Assembly (NCBI GenBank): GCA_030015575.1
Contig: JASDDO010000024.1
Location: 222,600,996 to 222,664,995, forward strand
DNA from: Agapanthus africanus
Lineage: Eukaryota > Streptophyta > Magnoliopsida > Asparagales > Amaryllidaceae
Length of the DNA stretch: 64,000 nt
Reading direction: 5' to 3'
Below the pieces are notes generated by a model. That model saw only the letters and a program-made list of their open reading frames with translations, was not told the DNA's origin and did no database searches. The first letter of the stretch is position 1; each line of letters opens with the position of its first letter. Positions 11,053 to 24,247 of this stretch are shown in pieces. The position numbers and the translations under genes were made by a program.

Positions 11053-14000
11053 TGTAACATTTTGGAAAATTATAAATATTAAATTATAATTTTAAATATA
11101 AAGATAATGAGTTTATAAAAAAATGATATCACATATAAATTTTGGTATCGGAGTTATATCCGTAAAAATGTAGTTATTTCGATAAATATGAATAAAAGTG
11201 CGTGATATCATAAAAATGATATTTTAATTAATTTAACATGACATGATATTTTATATCAAGATAATGATATTTTAGTGTTAAAATAAGTATCTCATTTCTT
11301 TTTACATATGGAATTAGATTTTTAAATAAAGGGATTATAATTAAAGAAAAATATTTTTATTATTGGGAATTTTCTTATGGTAGGTTATATGTTTAGTTAG
11401 TTTAAACTCTCACCTCTAGCACACCCTCACCATGCTCTCCTCTCTCCACCTCCTCCTTCTCATTTTACACCATTTCCTCACAACACTACACCTCACCCTC
11501 ATGATTGACACTTCCTCCTTTCTTTACATAAATCATAACACCTCTCATCTTATTTTATCACCATACTGAGAATTCTTTAGTTATTTTAAACTGAACAAAA
11601 CATAGCTACTTCAAGCTCCAAACTGAAAATTCTAAGTGTTCTTCATATCAAGAGAGAAAAGCCATGAATTCCTCCATGAAAGTTGTTCACGCCTTCAAGC
11701 TTGAGCAACCCCTATCCCTAGAAGCTTCCATCATACAATTCTTGAGATGGTGTTCTGTCGTGAATCGTCTCCATAGGTATAACTCTTTCTTTCTTTTCAA
11801 AAATCAAATCTGTTCAATATCTGTTTTTATGTGCTGTGTCAAAAACATGAAACTTTTGTGATATCTGTGAATGTATAATTGAATCTGGAACCACTAGGTG
11901 TAACCACTAGAAAATCTAACAAGATCAAAAGTATCATAAGACCACTAGAAGACTACACTTAAAGCCCGAGCCCCTAACTCCATGATTGATCCGGCGACAT
12001 TCAACAATTTTCCGGCGACGCCGACCACACTAGGCTTGTTGGTGTTGGTTTTTATTCTGCAACTGAAATATCGACGTTCGTACGTTAATTTCAGTGGCAA
12101 ATTATCATTTTGGGTTAAGTATACTATAGGTTCTAACCTATGGGTGCCTATCTTATTGTCTTGAGTTTTGATATGATATTTATGTCGATATGATATAACT
12201 ACGATTATAGGTACGATCCCGAAGGTTTCCGAGATGGAGTTGACAGACATAGCAATCGTGGAATCTACGAGCTCGACAAGTTGGTGAGTAGATTTATATC
12301 TACGGGGAAAGTCGTGTGGATGGCGTATAGTACCCCCGCAACTTTATAAATAGGATAGCTATGATATCTAGTTAGTTAGTAGTATTTATTCAAGGTTATG
12401 ATATTAGAATGATGTTGCATCTAGTAAGTTTTTATGTGCATATAGTGTTATTCATGGTTTGGTATAGTTGTATGAGGGATCATACCATACTTGAGATGAT
12501 TAGAGATTGAGATAATGTGGATTTTGTATGAGAAATCGTACCGTACTTGTGATGACTAGATTAGTATGCCGAATAACGGCCAAAGTTTCCTTTACACTCG
12601 TAGTGTTATATTTTATTCCGTATTAGAATTTAATACTTGAATGAGATATATTCTTTTAAAAACTAACGATTCGTTTCCCTTTTTAATGATAAAAGACAAC
12701 GATGCTATGCCAATTTCCAAAACGAATATTTTTTTTTAACCTAAGGCAGCTTCCTTATTTAAAAAGCAACGTTTCGTTCATTTTCAAAGATAATGGTATA
12801 GCTCATAGCAAGTAATTACATTTAATAATTATGCTTTGATTACTTTACATATTCGTGGTGTATTATTTGATGTTATACGTTTCTGTGATACGAACACTCT
12901 GATAGAACACTGCACAACTACCAATGAGTATTATGTTGCACGAGCACGTATGGACATGTTACACTACACCTCATTGGTACTGCCATGTCACTGTAAGACC
13001 GTTATACTCTGTAATGCGTATGTGGATATTGATATGAGTATGCTATTACACTTATAGAACACTTGCACAAATACTAATGATTGCCATGCTGCACGAACAC
13101 AGACGCATATGCCACACTACACATCATTGGTATTGCCATGACACAATAGGATGATTATGCTTATAACCTGTATGATATCATTTACGTGCTATACCTGTTT
13201 TACATGTTAATTATTGCGAATACCGGTACTATGGGTATTCATATTGGATTCTTATGAGTTTCTAGATGTTTTTCTTTTGATGATATATATCAGTGGTATA
13301 AGACCCTGTTGTATATGTATATATATAATATATCATCAGAATGATTAATGCACGGATTCTTCTTCTTTACTTGTTATCTTTGGATACGATGAGTTGATGT
13401 CCACCATGAGTCGTTTTTATGTTTTGTTTTACTCCGAACCGAGTGGGGGGCTATACGGTTACGGATTACTATGTTATCCAGACTGAGGAGGGGTTATACA
13501 GTCGGATACATGGTGGGCCCGGTTGAGACGGAGGGATAGGATAGCCGCATTAGAGGAGGATAGCCGCATTAGAGGCGGATTGCCGCATTAGAGGCGGGAA
13601 GCCTAGCGAGGATACTCGATACCGGAGATAGGGATTAGCACGACAGATATCCAGGGGATACCGACCGGGGCCAGGAATATCGGGTGGCGATCATCTGTTG
13701 AGATGGTGTCGACGGTATCTGCATTTGTGTGTCGGTGATGGACACGAGCGATTTCTGATTTCGGGTGTCGATGCTGGACATCCATATATATTGATATGCT
13801 GCTATCATGAGGTACCTAGTTATATTATAATTATTGTAGCCGACCAGGACTGATCCGAAGGACAGTACCTGCATATCTCTTTACTAGTAATTGCATACAT
13901 TAAAAAGGAATTCAATTCGAACTATAGTCTCATTATTTTGACATGTCTGGTATGACCTTGAAATTTTTTAAATGGTAAACCTCTTAACACTATTCATTAA

Positions 14001-14955
14001 AACATCAGGACGTATATCTTAAATAAGATACCTATTATATTTCATACTATCACGTCTGCTTTTATGATGTGATATATGTATTCCGTGGCTATTTTAAAGA
14101 AGAGGTTTTACATATATATTTTCGTCTACTTATGGGCTTTTACCTAGATACAGGTCAATTATATGATATGTTATGCCTTGGGATCGCATGATAGATAGTG
14201 TTGCATTTACGATACATATGGATATCATATATTATGTTAGTACATGATATGATAGTACTATACTTATAACCTATGTATCGCTGTGCATTCGATTTCTACC
14301 TTGTGATGTACTTTTATTCACTGAGTTGGCAACTCACCCCGTTGCGCCACAGTTTCTTGCAGGTTTTACCGCTTGGATGATCAGCGGCTTGGGCACACAC
14401 TCCTTTCGGTGATTGCTTGGTAAGTGGGTTACTATTGTATCATACTCACATTTGTATATTCTTATCTTTTGTATCTAGTAAAACTCTATCAACTTAGAAG
14501 GGGTATATTGTGGACTTAGAAGCGAGACTTAGAATTGTGTGTTTATGGACGTCGTACTCATTGGAGTCGACCTTTTTATATAGTCGATTTCTTTCACTTT
14601 TCTTTTCTTCGCCATTGTGCGTCGTATAGTGTTTGCTTGGTTGCTCCGCCGTTTGGGCGTGGAAGCTAGCTTCCGTTGGGATGCTATATGTATTTATATG
14701 TTGTAGTGGGTTTTATTCAAATTACAAAGGAGGTGTTGTCGAATTTCAAAACGTCATAGATGCCTTTCAAACATACTTAGTTAGATTTAAATGTTTATTT
14801 TTAAACTGATTCCATCTGATGACTATTTGAAATTTCACCTCCAATGTTTTCAAAAAGGGTTTAGATTACGGGTTTCGGCTTACTTGAACCGCGTCGACGT
14901 CTTTAGATATCACGTGATTTAAGTGCCAGTCACGTGCCGCATTCGGATCGTGACA
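11053..14955 (+). repeat. E LTR copy 2 (middle, shared by both units)
   Basis: 3,903 bp with the same ends as copy 1. It lacks about 140 bp near 12052 that copies 1 and 3 keep, and it has gained a three-unit 20-bp repeat near 13540. It serves as the 3' LTR of the first unit and the 5' LTR of the second. Confidence 0.9.
13538..13597 (+). repeat. 20-bp repeat, three units, private to LTR 2
   Basis: Three units of the type GGATAGCCGCATTAGAGGC stand in a row, where LTRs 1 and 3 have a single unit. A local slippage gain after the copies separated is the simplest reading. Confidence 0.8.
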
Positions 14956-17528
14956 AAGTTGGTATCAGAGCGTTTTAATCTTTGTTCGAGTCTAGGTTTG
15001 ACTATATGGAGTCTGGGCATACACTTTTATTACCTAGGCTTTACCTTATAGGACTTAGACTTGACTTTGGGGGTCTTATACCCGAACTTTCGTTATATAA
15101 GATGACCATGGTTGATGGAGTAGGTACTAAGTAGAGTGACGTACCGTACATATGTTCCGCGACATATTTACGATATGATACTCCGCCCAAGTTACCTTCG
15201 GATTTATATCTTGAGATCTTTCTTCTATTCGTTCCGTTAATCTATCATCATCAATACATGTTGATTGTCCGGTCGCCATGTCTACGTGAGCTATGAGGGC
15301 CGCGGTTATTCAGAGCAGACTTTTCAAGGACAAGGACTGACCAGGGTGATATTCCGATAACATGGGGACCTGTCGTTTATCCATACTTGATCAGATTTAT
15401 AATGTTGAAAAGAGTTTCTTCAGGATCCGCACTAGAGGGTTGGGTTATTGCTGGAGATCAGCCAGAATTGAGGCGTGATGTTTTTCCCTTCTCCGAAGAT
15501 CATGGTGTTACGTACTTTTCAGGCAGCGTTACCAATCATTGCTGAGGTTATCGAGGTGTTGCTTCTAGAGTAATGAAGTTAAGGATTTCCGATGTTTACG
15601 AGCATAGATGGATCAGAGGATTTGTAGTCGTTCAGATGTGGGATGACTAGGATATTTAATCCATTGTGGTGCTCCGATATGAGATCGGTGAAATTGATTA
15701 GCTTCTTCCGATGGATCTTGCTCAGACCTGATGCAAGTCGCTCGACAAATGAGATCGTGCAGTAAGTTTTCCTCCGACGAATTGGGATGAGTTTTCGAAG
15801 GTGAGCTTAGCCAGATTCTTCTACAGAGTATCAGAGATGCCGGATTCATGTTTTTGGAAGTCTTGTAAGGCTCCGGGCATGGTCATAACCAAATATGACT
15901 TGAAATTCGCATGACTATCGTGATACGCTCCTTAATTGATGGATTGGGAGAGTAATGGAATAGGAGATTGTTGCGAAGTTTCAGTGGGCAGTTTTTCTTC
16001 ACCGTCGAAATTTAAAAATTGATGCATATGCAGAGGCGCGCACGACTAAACTTTCATAGGAAAATCTTGAGGAAATGGCAGTTGATACGAAAAAGGAAGT
16101 GGATTCAGTAATGAGTGCTAGTTCTGGGAAGGCTGGATAAATAATATCAGCAGGAGACTTGATGGATTCTTTCTAGAAGTTGATAATAAGTAAGATTTGA
16201 TCCAAAATCAGTTGTTGGCACACAAGCAGAAAATAGAGATTTCCGTCATCAACATGTTGCTTTACGAGAGACTGGACTATTGGTCATGAAGATGTGGTGA
16301 GAGGTATCAACAATAAGAGGGATGGTGTCGTTGCTCCTCACCGGACGATTGTATAAAGAAGCCATGGTATTAGAGGTCCGCAAGAAAAACCAGAATTTAG
16401 GGACAGACAACGTTAGATCGTGGCAGACGTCAAGTAGTAATCCTTGCTATGCCAGTTCCGGGTGTATAAACACCTTTCAACATTGAAGAAGATATACTTC
16501 GTTGTCATTTGATTTCGATTTGCGTTTTTATGATCTAAATATTTTGTCTTCAGCATTGAAGGAAGGACAACTCAATGTCCGTTATTTTAACATATGTATT
16601 TTGAGGATTTGAGGGTCACATAATGTTTTGTGCACACCAGGTGCACTTGATGAGATTTTCGTGCACAGTGATTTCACTTTGATTTATATTTTGTGCACAC
16701 CAGGTGCACTTTGAGATTTTCGTGCGAGGCGACTGCACTCAATTAGAGTGTTGTGTACACCATATGTACTAAACCAATATTTTCCGTGCACATCTGTTGC
16801 ACATGATTAAAAGATTACACACACACACACACACTCTAGGAACACTCGGTATGATTTTGTGCACACCAGTTGCACGTTTTGATGTTTTGTGCACCCCGAT
16901 GCACTTGAGATTTATTTGTGCACTCTGATGCACTCGATTTTGATTTTGTGCACCCCGATGCACTTGATACTATTTTGCACACTTTTTCCCCTTGCACAAT
17001 TGATGCAATGGGTATTGTTTCGTGCACACTTGTTGCATTTAACGCCGTTTTTATTTTCGTGCACACCGTGATGTGTGGTTTGAGATTGGCATGCAACCCC
17101 GTTATGGTTGAATTTGTTTTCGTGCTTTGCACTTGAAAGAATATCCTATAGATTTGATTTATATATGTTTTCGCCGGTCGTGTGCTACTGATATTGCACT
17201 ACGACTATGGCATTGATTGTTTATTGGATATACACGACGGCTTTCGTATTTTGGCATCTTGCATCATAACTGGAGTAATTCTCATAACAACCGCTAGAGT
17301 TACTGTTATGTGAGTTGTATATCTTTTGATATTTCACACACACTGTTGTGTTATGTTACATATTAGCTCGTGTGGGATTTTGGAGTTCTGTTATATCGAG
17401 CGGATTTTATGTTTTAAATTTGGACCCTGGAAAATTGTTTTGAATTGAGTTGATTGGATTAAGAAAAATGTTTTAAGAAGGGAATTTAATTTAAATTCGT
17501 GGATCGAATTTTTTTAAGGTGGATACAC
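14956..17528 (+). mobile_element. E internal region 2, apparently non-coding
   Basis: 2,573 bp, a close copy of 8474-11052. The primer site TTGGTATCAGAGCG at 14959-14972 has the canonical sequence. The tract before LTR 3 (AAGGTGGATACA) has two interruptions. There is again no recognisable coding domain; the short frames match those of copy 1 in part, as expected from shared DNA. Confidence 0.85.
16617..17110 (+). repeat. GTGCAC hairpin array, copy 2
   Basis: The same series of GTGCAC-armed short hairpins as at 10140-10620, with a (CA)n run near 16817. Several units differ by single bases from copy 1, but the arms are largely kept. Confidence 0.85.
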
Positions 17529-20500
17529 TGTAACATTTTGGAAAATTATAAATATTAAATTATAATTTTAAATATAAAGATAATGAGTTTATAAAAAAAA
17601 ATGATATCACATATAATTTTTGGTATCGGAGTTATATCCGTAAAAATGTAGTTATTTGATAAATATGAATAAAAGTGCGTGATATCATAAAAATGATATT
17701 TTAATTAATTTAACATGACATGATATTTTATATCAAGATAATGACATTTTAGTGTTAAAATAAGTATCTCATTTCTTTTTACATATGGAATTAGATTTTT
17801 ACATAAAGGGATTATAATTAAAGAAAAATGTTTTTATTATTGGGAATTTTCTTATGGTAGGTTATATATTTAGTTAGTTTAAATTCTCACCTCTAGCACA
17901 CCCTCACCATGCTCTCCTCCCTCCACCTCCTCCTTCTCATTTTACACCATTCCCTCACAACACTACACCTCACCCTCATGATTGACACTTCCTCCTTTCT
18001 CTACACAAATCATAACACCTCTCATCTTATTTTATCACCATACTTAGAATTCTTTAGTTATTCTAAACTGAAAAAAACATAGCTACTTCAAGCTCCAAAC
18101 TGAAAATTCTACGTGTTCTTCATATCAAGAGAGAAAAGCCATGAATTCCTTCATGAAAGTTGTTCACAGCCTTCAAGCTTGAGCAACCCTTATCCCTAGA
18201 AGCTTCCATCATACAATTCTTGAGATGGTGTTCTCTCATGAATCATCTCCATAGGTATAACTCTTTCTTTCTTTTCAAATATCAAATCTGTTAAATATCT
18301 GTTTTTATGTGTAGTGTCAAAAACATGAAACTTTTGTGATATCTGTGAATGTATAATTGAATCTGGAACCACTAGGTGTGACCACTAGAAAATCTAACAA
18401 GACCAAAAGTATCATAAGACCACTAGAAGACTACATTTAAATCCCGAGCCCCTAACTCCATGATTGATCCGGCGACATTCAACAATTTTCCGGCGACGCC
18501 GGCCACACTAGACTTGTTGGTGTTGGTTTTTTTTCTGTGGCTTTGTTTGGGTATTTTATGATCTATAGTATTGTTTGATTTGTCCCAATATGCATATAGA
18601 GAAATCTGGGAATATTTTAGTAAAGGTTTTATCAAGTTTCCGATATTCCGATACGGGTTTTTCGTATTTTGTATTGCAACTGAAATATCGACGTTCGTAC
18701 GTTAATTTCAGTGGCATATTATCATTTTGGGTTAAGTATACTATAGGTTCTAACCTATGGGTACCTATCTTATTGTCTTGAGTTTTGATATGATATTTAC
18801 GTTGATATGATATAACTACGATTATAGGTACGATCCCAAAGGTTTCTGAGATGGAGTTGACAGACATAGCAATCGTGGAATCTACGAGCTCGACAAGTTG
18901 GTGAGTAGATTTACATCTACGGGGGAAGTCGGATGGATGGCGTATAGCACCCCCGCAACTTTATAAATATGATAGTTATGATATCTAGTTAGTTAGTAGT
19001 ATTTATTCAAGGTTATGATATTAGAATGATGCTGCATCTAATAAGTTTTTATGTGCATATAGTATTATTCATGGTTTGGTATAGTTGTATGAGGGATCAT
19101 ACCATACTTGAGATGATTGGAGATTGAGATAATGTGGGTTTTGTATGAGGAATCGTACCGTACTTGTGATGACTAAATTAGTATGCCGAATAACGGACAA
19201 ACTTTCCTTTACACTCGTAGCGTTATATTTTATTCCGTTTTAGAATTTAATACTTGAATGAGCTATATTTTTTAAAAAACTAACGATTCGTTTCCCTTTT
19301 TAATGATAAAAGATAAGGATGCTATGCCAATTTCCAAAACGAATATCTTTTTTTAACCTAAGGCTGCTTCCTTATTTAAAAAGCAACGTTTCGTTCATTT
19401 TCAAAGATAATGGTATAGCTCATAGCAAGTAATTATATTTAATAATTACGCTTAGATTACTTTACATATTCGCGATGTACTATTCGATGTTATATATTTC
19501 TGTGATACGAGCACTCTGATAGAATACTGCACAACTACCAATGATTATTATGTTGCACGAGCACGTATGCACATGTTACACTATACCTCATTGGTACTGC
19601 CATGTCACTGTAAGACCGTTATACTCTGTAATACGTATGTGGATATTGATATGAGTATGCTATTACCCTTATAGAACATTAGCACAAATACTAATGATAG
19701 CCATGCTGCACGAGCACAGACGCATATGCCACACTACACATCATTAGTATTGCCATGACACGGTAGGATGGTTATGTTTATTACCTGTATGATATTATTT
19801 ACGTGCTTTACATTTTACATGTTAATTATTGCGAATACCAGTACTATGGGTATTCATATTGGATTCTTATGAGTTTCTGGATGTTTTACTTTTGATGATA
19901 TATATCAGCGGTATGGGACGCTATTGTATATGTATATATATAATATATCATCAGAATGATTAATGCACGGATTCTTCTTCTTTACTTGTTATCTTTGGAT
20001 ACGATGAGTAGATGTCCACCATGAGTCGTTTTTATGTTTTGTTTTACTCCGAACCGAGTAGTGGGGTTATACGGTTACGGATTACTATATTATCCAGACT
20101 GAGGGGGGGATATACAGTCGGATACATGGTGGGCCCGGTCGAGACCGAGGGGCAGGATAGCCGCATTAGAGACGGGGAGCCTAGCGAGAATACTCGATAC
20201 CGGAGATAGAGATAAGCACGGCAGATATCAAGGGGATACCGACCGGGGCCAGGGATATCGGGTGGCGATCATCTGTTGAGATGGTGTCGACGGTATCTGC
20301 ATTTGCGTGTCGGTGATGGACACGAGAGATTTCTGATTTCGGGTGTCGTTGCTGGACATCCATATATATGATATGTTGCTATCATGAGGTACCTAGTTAT
20401 ATTATAATTATTGTAGCCGACCAGGACTGATCCGGGGGACAGTACCTGCATATCTCTTTACTGGTAATTGCATACATTAAAAAAGAATTCAATTCGAGCT

Positions 20501-21533
20501 ATTGTCTCATTATTTTGATATGTCTGGTATGACCTTGAAATCTTTTAAATGGCAAACCTCTTAACACTATTTATTAAAACAGCAGGACATATATCTTAAA
20601 TACGATACCTATTATATTTCATACCATCACGTCTGCTTTTATGCCGCGATATATGTATTCCGCGGTTATTTTAAAGAAGAGGTTTTACATATATATTTTC
20701 GACTACTTATGGGTTTTTACCTAGATACAGGTCATTTATATGATATGTTCTACCTTGGGATCACATGATACATAGGGTTGCATTTACGATACATATGGAT
20801 ATCATATATTATGTTAGTACGGGATATGATAATACTATACTTATGACCTAGGTATCGTTGTGCATTCGATTTCTATCTTGTGATGTACTTTTATTTACTG
20901 AGTTGGCAACTCACCCTCGTTGTGCTACAGTTTCTTGCACGTTTTACCGCTTGGATGGTCAGCGGTTTGGGCACACACTCCTTTCGGTGATTGCTTGGTA
21001 AGTGGGTTACTATTGTTTCGTACTCTCATTTGTATATTCTTATCTTTTGTATCTAGTAAAACTCCATCAATTTAGAAAGGGTATATTGTGGACTTAGAAA
21101 CGAGACTTAGAATTGTGTGTTTGTGGACGTCTTACTCATTGGAGTCGACCTTTTTATATAGTTGATTTGTTTCACTTTTCTTTTCTTCGCCATTGTGCGT
21201 CATATAGTGTTTGCTTGGTTGCTCCGCCGTTTGGGCGTGAGACCTAGCTTCCGTTGGGATGCTATATGTATTTTTATGTTGTAGTGGGTTTTATTCAAAT
21301 TACAAAGGAGGTGCTGTCGAATTTCAAAATGTCATAAATGCCTTTCAAACATACTTAGTTAGATTTAAATGTTTATTTTTAAACTGATTCCATCTGATGA
21401 CCATTTCAAATTTCACCTCCAATATTTTCAAAAAGGGTTTAGATTCCGGGTTTCGGCTTACTTGAACCGCGTCGACGTCTTTAGATGTCACGTGATTTAA
21501 GTGCCGGTCACGTGCCGCATTCGGGTCGTGACA
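17529..21533 (+). repeat. E LTR copy 3
   Basis: 4,005 bp, TGTAACATTTTGG to CGGGTCGTGACA. It keeps the 140-bp stretch missing from copy 2. It is followed directly by the AGATC flank and the rest of the Copia A frame. Confidence 0.9.
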
Positions 21534-21734
21534 AGATCGTAGATCGCCGGGAGATTGAGGTGCGGAGAGTAAATATAAATGATAACACGGCAGATCCATT
21601 CACTAAGGTCATCTCTCAAGTACAGTTCGAGAGACTATTCGAGACGTTGGGTATGCGATACACCAATAACTGGCCCAAGTGTAGACGTTGGGTACTCAAT
21701 ATGCCAATAACAGGTATTAGTGCAAGTGGGAGAT
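21534..21734 (+). pseudogene. Copia element A, RNase H C-terminus and polypurine tract
   Basis: The last part of the Copia A polyprotein starts at the AGATC flank. The frame reads VDRREIEVRR, then NTADPFTK, the usual RNase H ending (D-N-x-A-D-x-x-T-K), and LFETLGMRY. It ends in SASGRLLDMYALE, which runs across the polypurine tract AAGTGGGAGATT (about 21724-21734) into the LTR. The first stop is at 21770. Running into the LTR is common in this Copia type. It joins the segment ending at 4486. Confidence 0.9.
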
Positions 21735-23681
21735 TGTTAGATATGTATGCCCTAGAGGCCTTTATTGTATAGGATGCTAGGGGTATTTACGTACAGGACA
21801 ATCTTGCTCGATTTGATAGTATACTATTTGGTTTGACTTTATCTTAACATGTGTATATGTTTTACTTGTTATTTCATATCGCTAATACATATTGATAAAG
21901 CCCATAGGATCTTTGCTTGAATGCCAGCGTTGTGATAGCAATCATACTTGTGCGAGCTGGGTAGTCGATAAGAACATCCTTAAATGTCCCTAGTCGTGGA
22001 AGTATCGAGACTGGGTATCGATATTCTAGAGTAGACTAATGTATACGTTTCTAGACCCTAACAAGGGGGGGTGGTTGGTTCCACAGCCATTGGTGTGTTT
22101 CGCCTAAGATTGTATCCATATGTTTACTGGGGGTGAGTATACTGGACGAACTCATCGAGAACTGGCTAGATGGTATTATATCTATCGTCAGATAACAGTT
22201 CACTGGTAACATGAGTACAAATAGTCTGTCGATCTGAGATCGTCATTTGTCTCTTGTGAGTTCCCACTGTGCTTTGATTACTATCCTAACACGGCTTTAC
22301 TGAGTCGTGCAAACATGTTTTAGTTGGGTACAGTCCTAAGCCATATGGAGGTAGTGAGCGATTGTTGGAGATTCGTCTCTTCCGGTATAGGAAGTCGATG
22401 TCACATTGTGTTCGGTTGGCCAACACCATAAGTGCTTGGCCAGGGTAGTTGAGAATTACTGATAGTTAGACCAGTAGATTCTTGGATGGTTTTGAGCCAC
22501 ATCGGCACGACTTGTCAGGTTATTAGGGGTTTGACGCTTTCCACCCCCTCGACCCGGCATGCGATACTCTCAGATGAACAGACTGGACTGTACGGAGATT
22601 GTCACGGACAGGCTCAGTAGGGGTTTAGATGAATTTGCTCGTCGGCTTTCTTTTCGACAGTTACCTGTGTAGCCGTTACGTACAGCTAGTGCCACTGTGC
22701 TTGTGGTTAAACTCACTGCCATCGTACTATCGAGTCTTCAGAGTCCCACACAGAGGGTTTTTCTGGTTCAGGCAAAATGATATAGAGGACGTATGGTTTT
22801 ACGTGCAGGGTTCTGATCAAATACATGTACTAGCTACACGGATTTATATTCAGATGAATAATACTAGCGGGCTTAGAATTAAGCCGCATTATTGAATCAA
22901 GTATTGATTTAATAATGATCTGGTATTATATTATTGGATTATTCTATCTCTCAGTAGTACGAATACAGGTATCTATATATGGTTATGTATTCTTGTATTT
23001 ATATAAGAATGATTCTAGAAGAGGACATCTCATTATATGTTTTTCTATTTATTAGAAATAGAAATGAGGTGGAGGGATGAAGTGGCTTTGAGCATGGTGA
23101 GAGGTATGGCTATATTTTTTGTTTATTCATTTATGAAAACTATTCAAGCATATCTACTTATTTTATTTGAAAAAAGAAAATGATACATAGTTTTTTCATA
23201 GCCATTTTCCTCTTATTCTAACTTTTGTCTTCTCTCTCCTCTTTTGAGCTCTCTCTTCTTCTTCAACCCTAACCTCTCTCATATGTTGAGAACCATGGGG
23301 TTTTGGAGATAAACAAATCCAATCAACACTCTCTAAATCTTCTATATGACCTAGATTAGCAAATTAGGTCATTTCGTCACTTCATTTTTGAAGTTGAAGC
23401 TTGAACCACAAACTCTTGGATGGATAGTCTTTGACACGAGGAGACCAACGGCCAAGCTCAATCCCGACGGATTGGGAGCTAAGGAAGAGGAGTTTGAAGA
23501 TCCGAAGAACTCGATCTCATAGGTATAATCACTATCCGAGTATATTAGAACCTATGATGTTTTTGCTAGGTAGAGCTTATGGTAGTTCTTGGGTTTATAG
23601 TTGATGTTGCATGCCTAAAACTCGTTTTTTGTAAATTCCGTCTCTTTACAAACCTCGTAGAGTGTGCAACATCAACTTATA
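21735..23681 (+). repeat. Copia A 3' LTR
   Basis: About 1,947 bp, starting TGTTAGATATGTATGCCC right after the polypurine tract. It aligns along its length with the LTR at 36148-38095 (1,948 bp). The right end is set by that alignment, and the terminal CA appears changed to TA, so it is uncertain by about ten bases. The start resembles LTRs of the Angela group of Copia elements (inference). The matching 5' LTR is outside the window. Confidence 0.85.
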
Positions 23682-24247
23682 GTACTTGCTTTCTTAACCC
23701 TTCTTTTTGATCAATAACATCTGCATCTTTGAGCATTATCAAAAAAAAGAAGGAAAAGCAAACCCCCCTCCCCCCCCCCCCCCCCCGCCCCTTCTGAATC
23801 TCTTGCATGTTTCAATGAGTATTTTTTTTCTTCTAAAATTTTCTTCTCTTGCATGTTTCAATGAGTATTTTTCTTCTTCTAAAATTTTCTTCGTTTTCTT
23901 TGTTTCCTTTTTCACTTTATGAATTGAAAAGTAGAGGGATTATATTTGAATCCATCTCTTCCAAATGCGTATTTCATCAAAATAGAAAATTCTCTTTCAA
24001 ATGTAATTTTTAACTGTTAATTAATATATAAGAACTTTATTGTGAACAAGGAAACTGCATAATTGACAACCATTCACAGTTTTAAAATTCACTACCCCAT
24101 TACATAAATCTTATAATATTAACACAACCACAGTATCAATGTATATGAAATGCACTAGAACTTAAACATGCTTAATTAATATATTTGAAAATGCAGGAAT
24201 CAACCCAATTCACCCAAATTAATGTGCATGCATGCATGCCTCTGAGA
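23682..24247. other. Spacer downstream of the response-regulator gene
   Basis: AT-rich spacer without a gene. It has a long poly-C tract (about 23765-23790) and an imperfect tandem copy of a 48-bp unit (CTTGCATGTTTCAATGAG... at about 23800-23893). On the minus strand, AATAAA at 24036-24041 lies about 207 bp past the stop codon of the response-regulator gene and could be its poly(A) signal. A (CATG)n run is at 24226-24240. Confidence 0.6.

Larger units (their letters stand above)
4487..21533 (+). mobile_element. Tandem chain of giant-LTR element E (LTR-internal-LTR-internal-LTR)
   Basis: Three near-identical LTRs of about 4 kb (4487-8473, 11053-14955, 17529-21533) alternate with two near-identical internal regions (8474-11052 and 14956-17528). 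The outer ends are TGTAAC and GTGACA. The flanks are AGATT (4482-4486) and AGATC (21534-21538), a 5-bp target duplication with one mismatch, lying inside the RNase H frame of Copia A. No target duplication lies between the units, so the chain most likely arose by unequal recombination between LTRs after one insertion. Each internal region starts with a tRNA-iMet-type primer site and ends in a purine-rich tract. Neither shows gag or pol, so this is a non-autonomous element of the LARD kind. Ends and primer site suggest a Del/Tekay-type Gypsy parent (inference). Confidence 0.92.

Noticed and set aside
23707..23922. Proline-run reading frame downstream of the regulator gene
   Set aside because: It is caused by a poly-C tract and a tandem 48-bp duplication; nothing supports translation.
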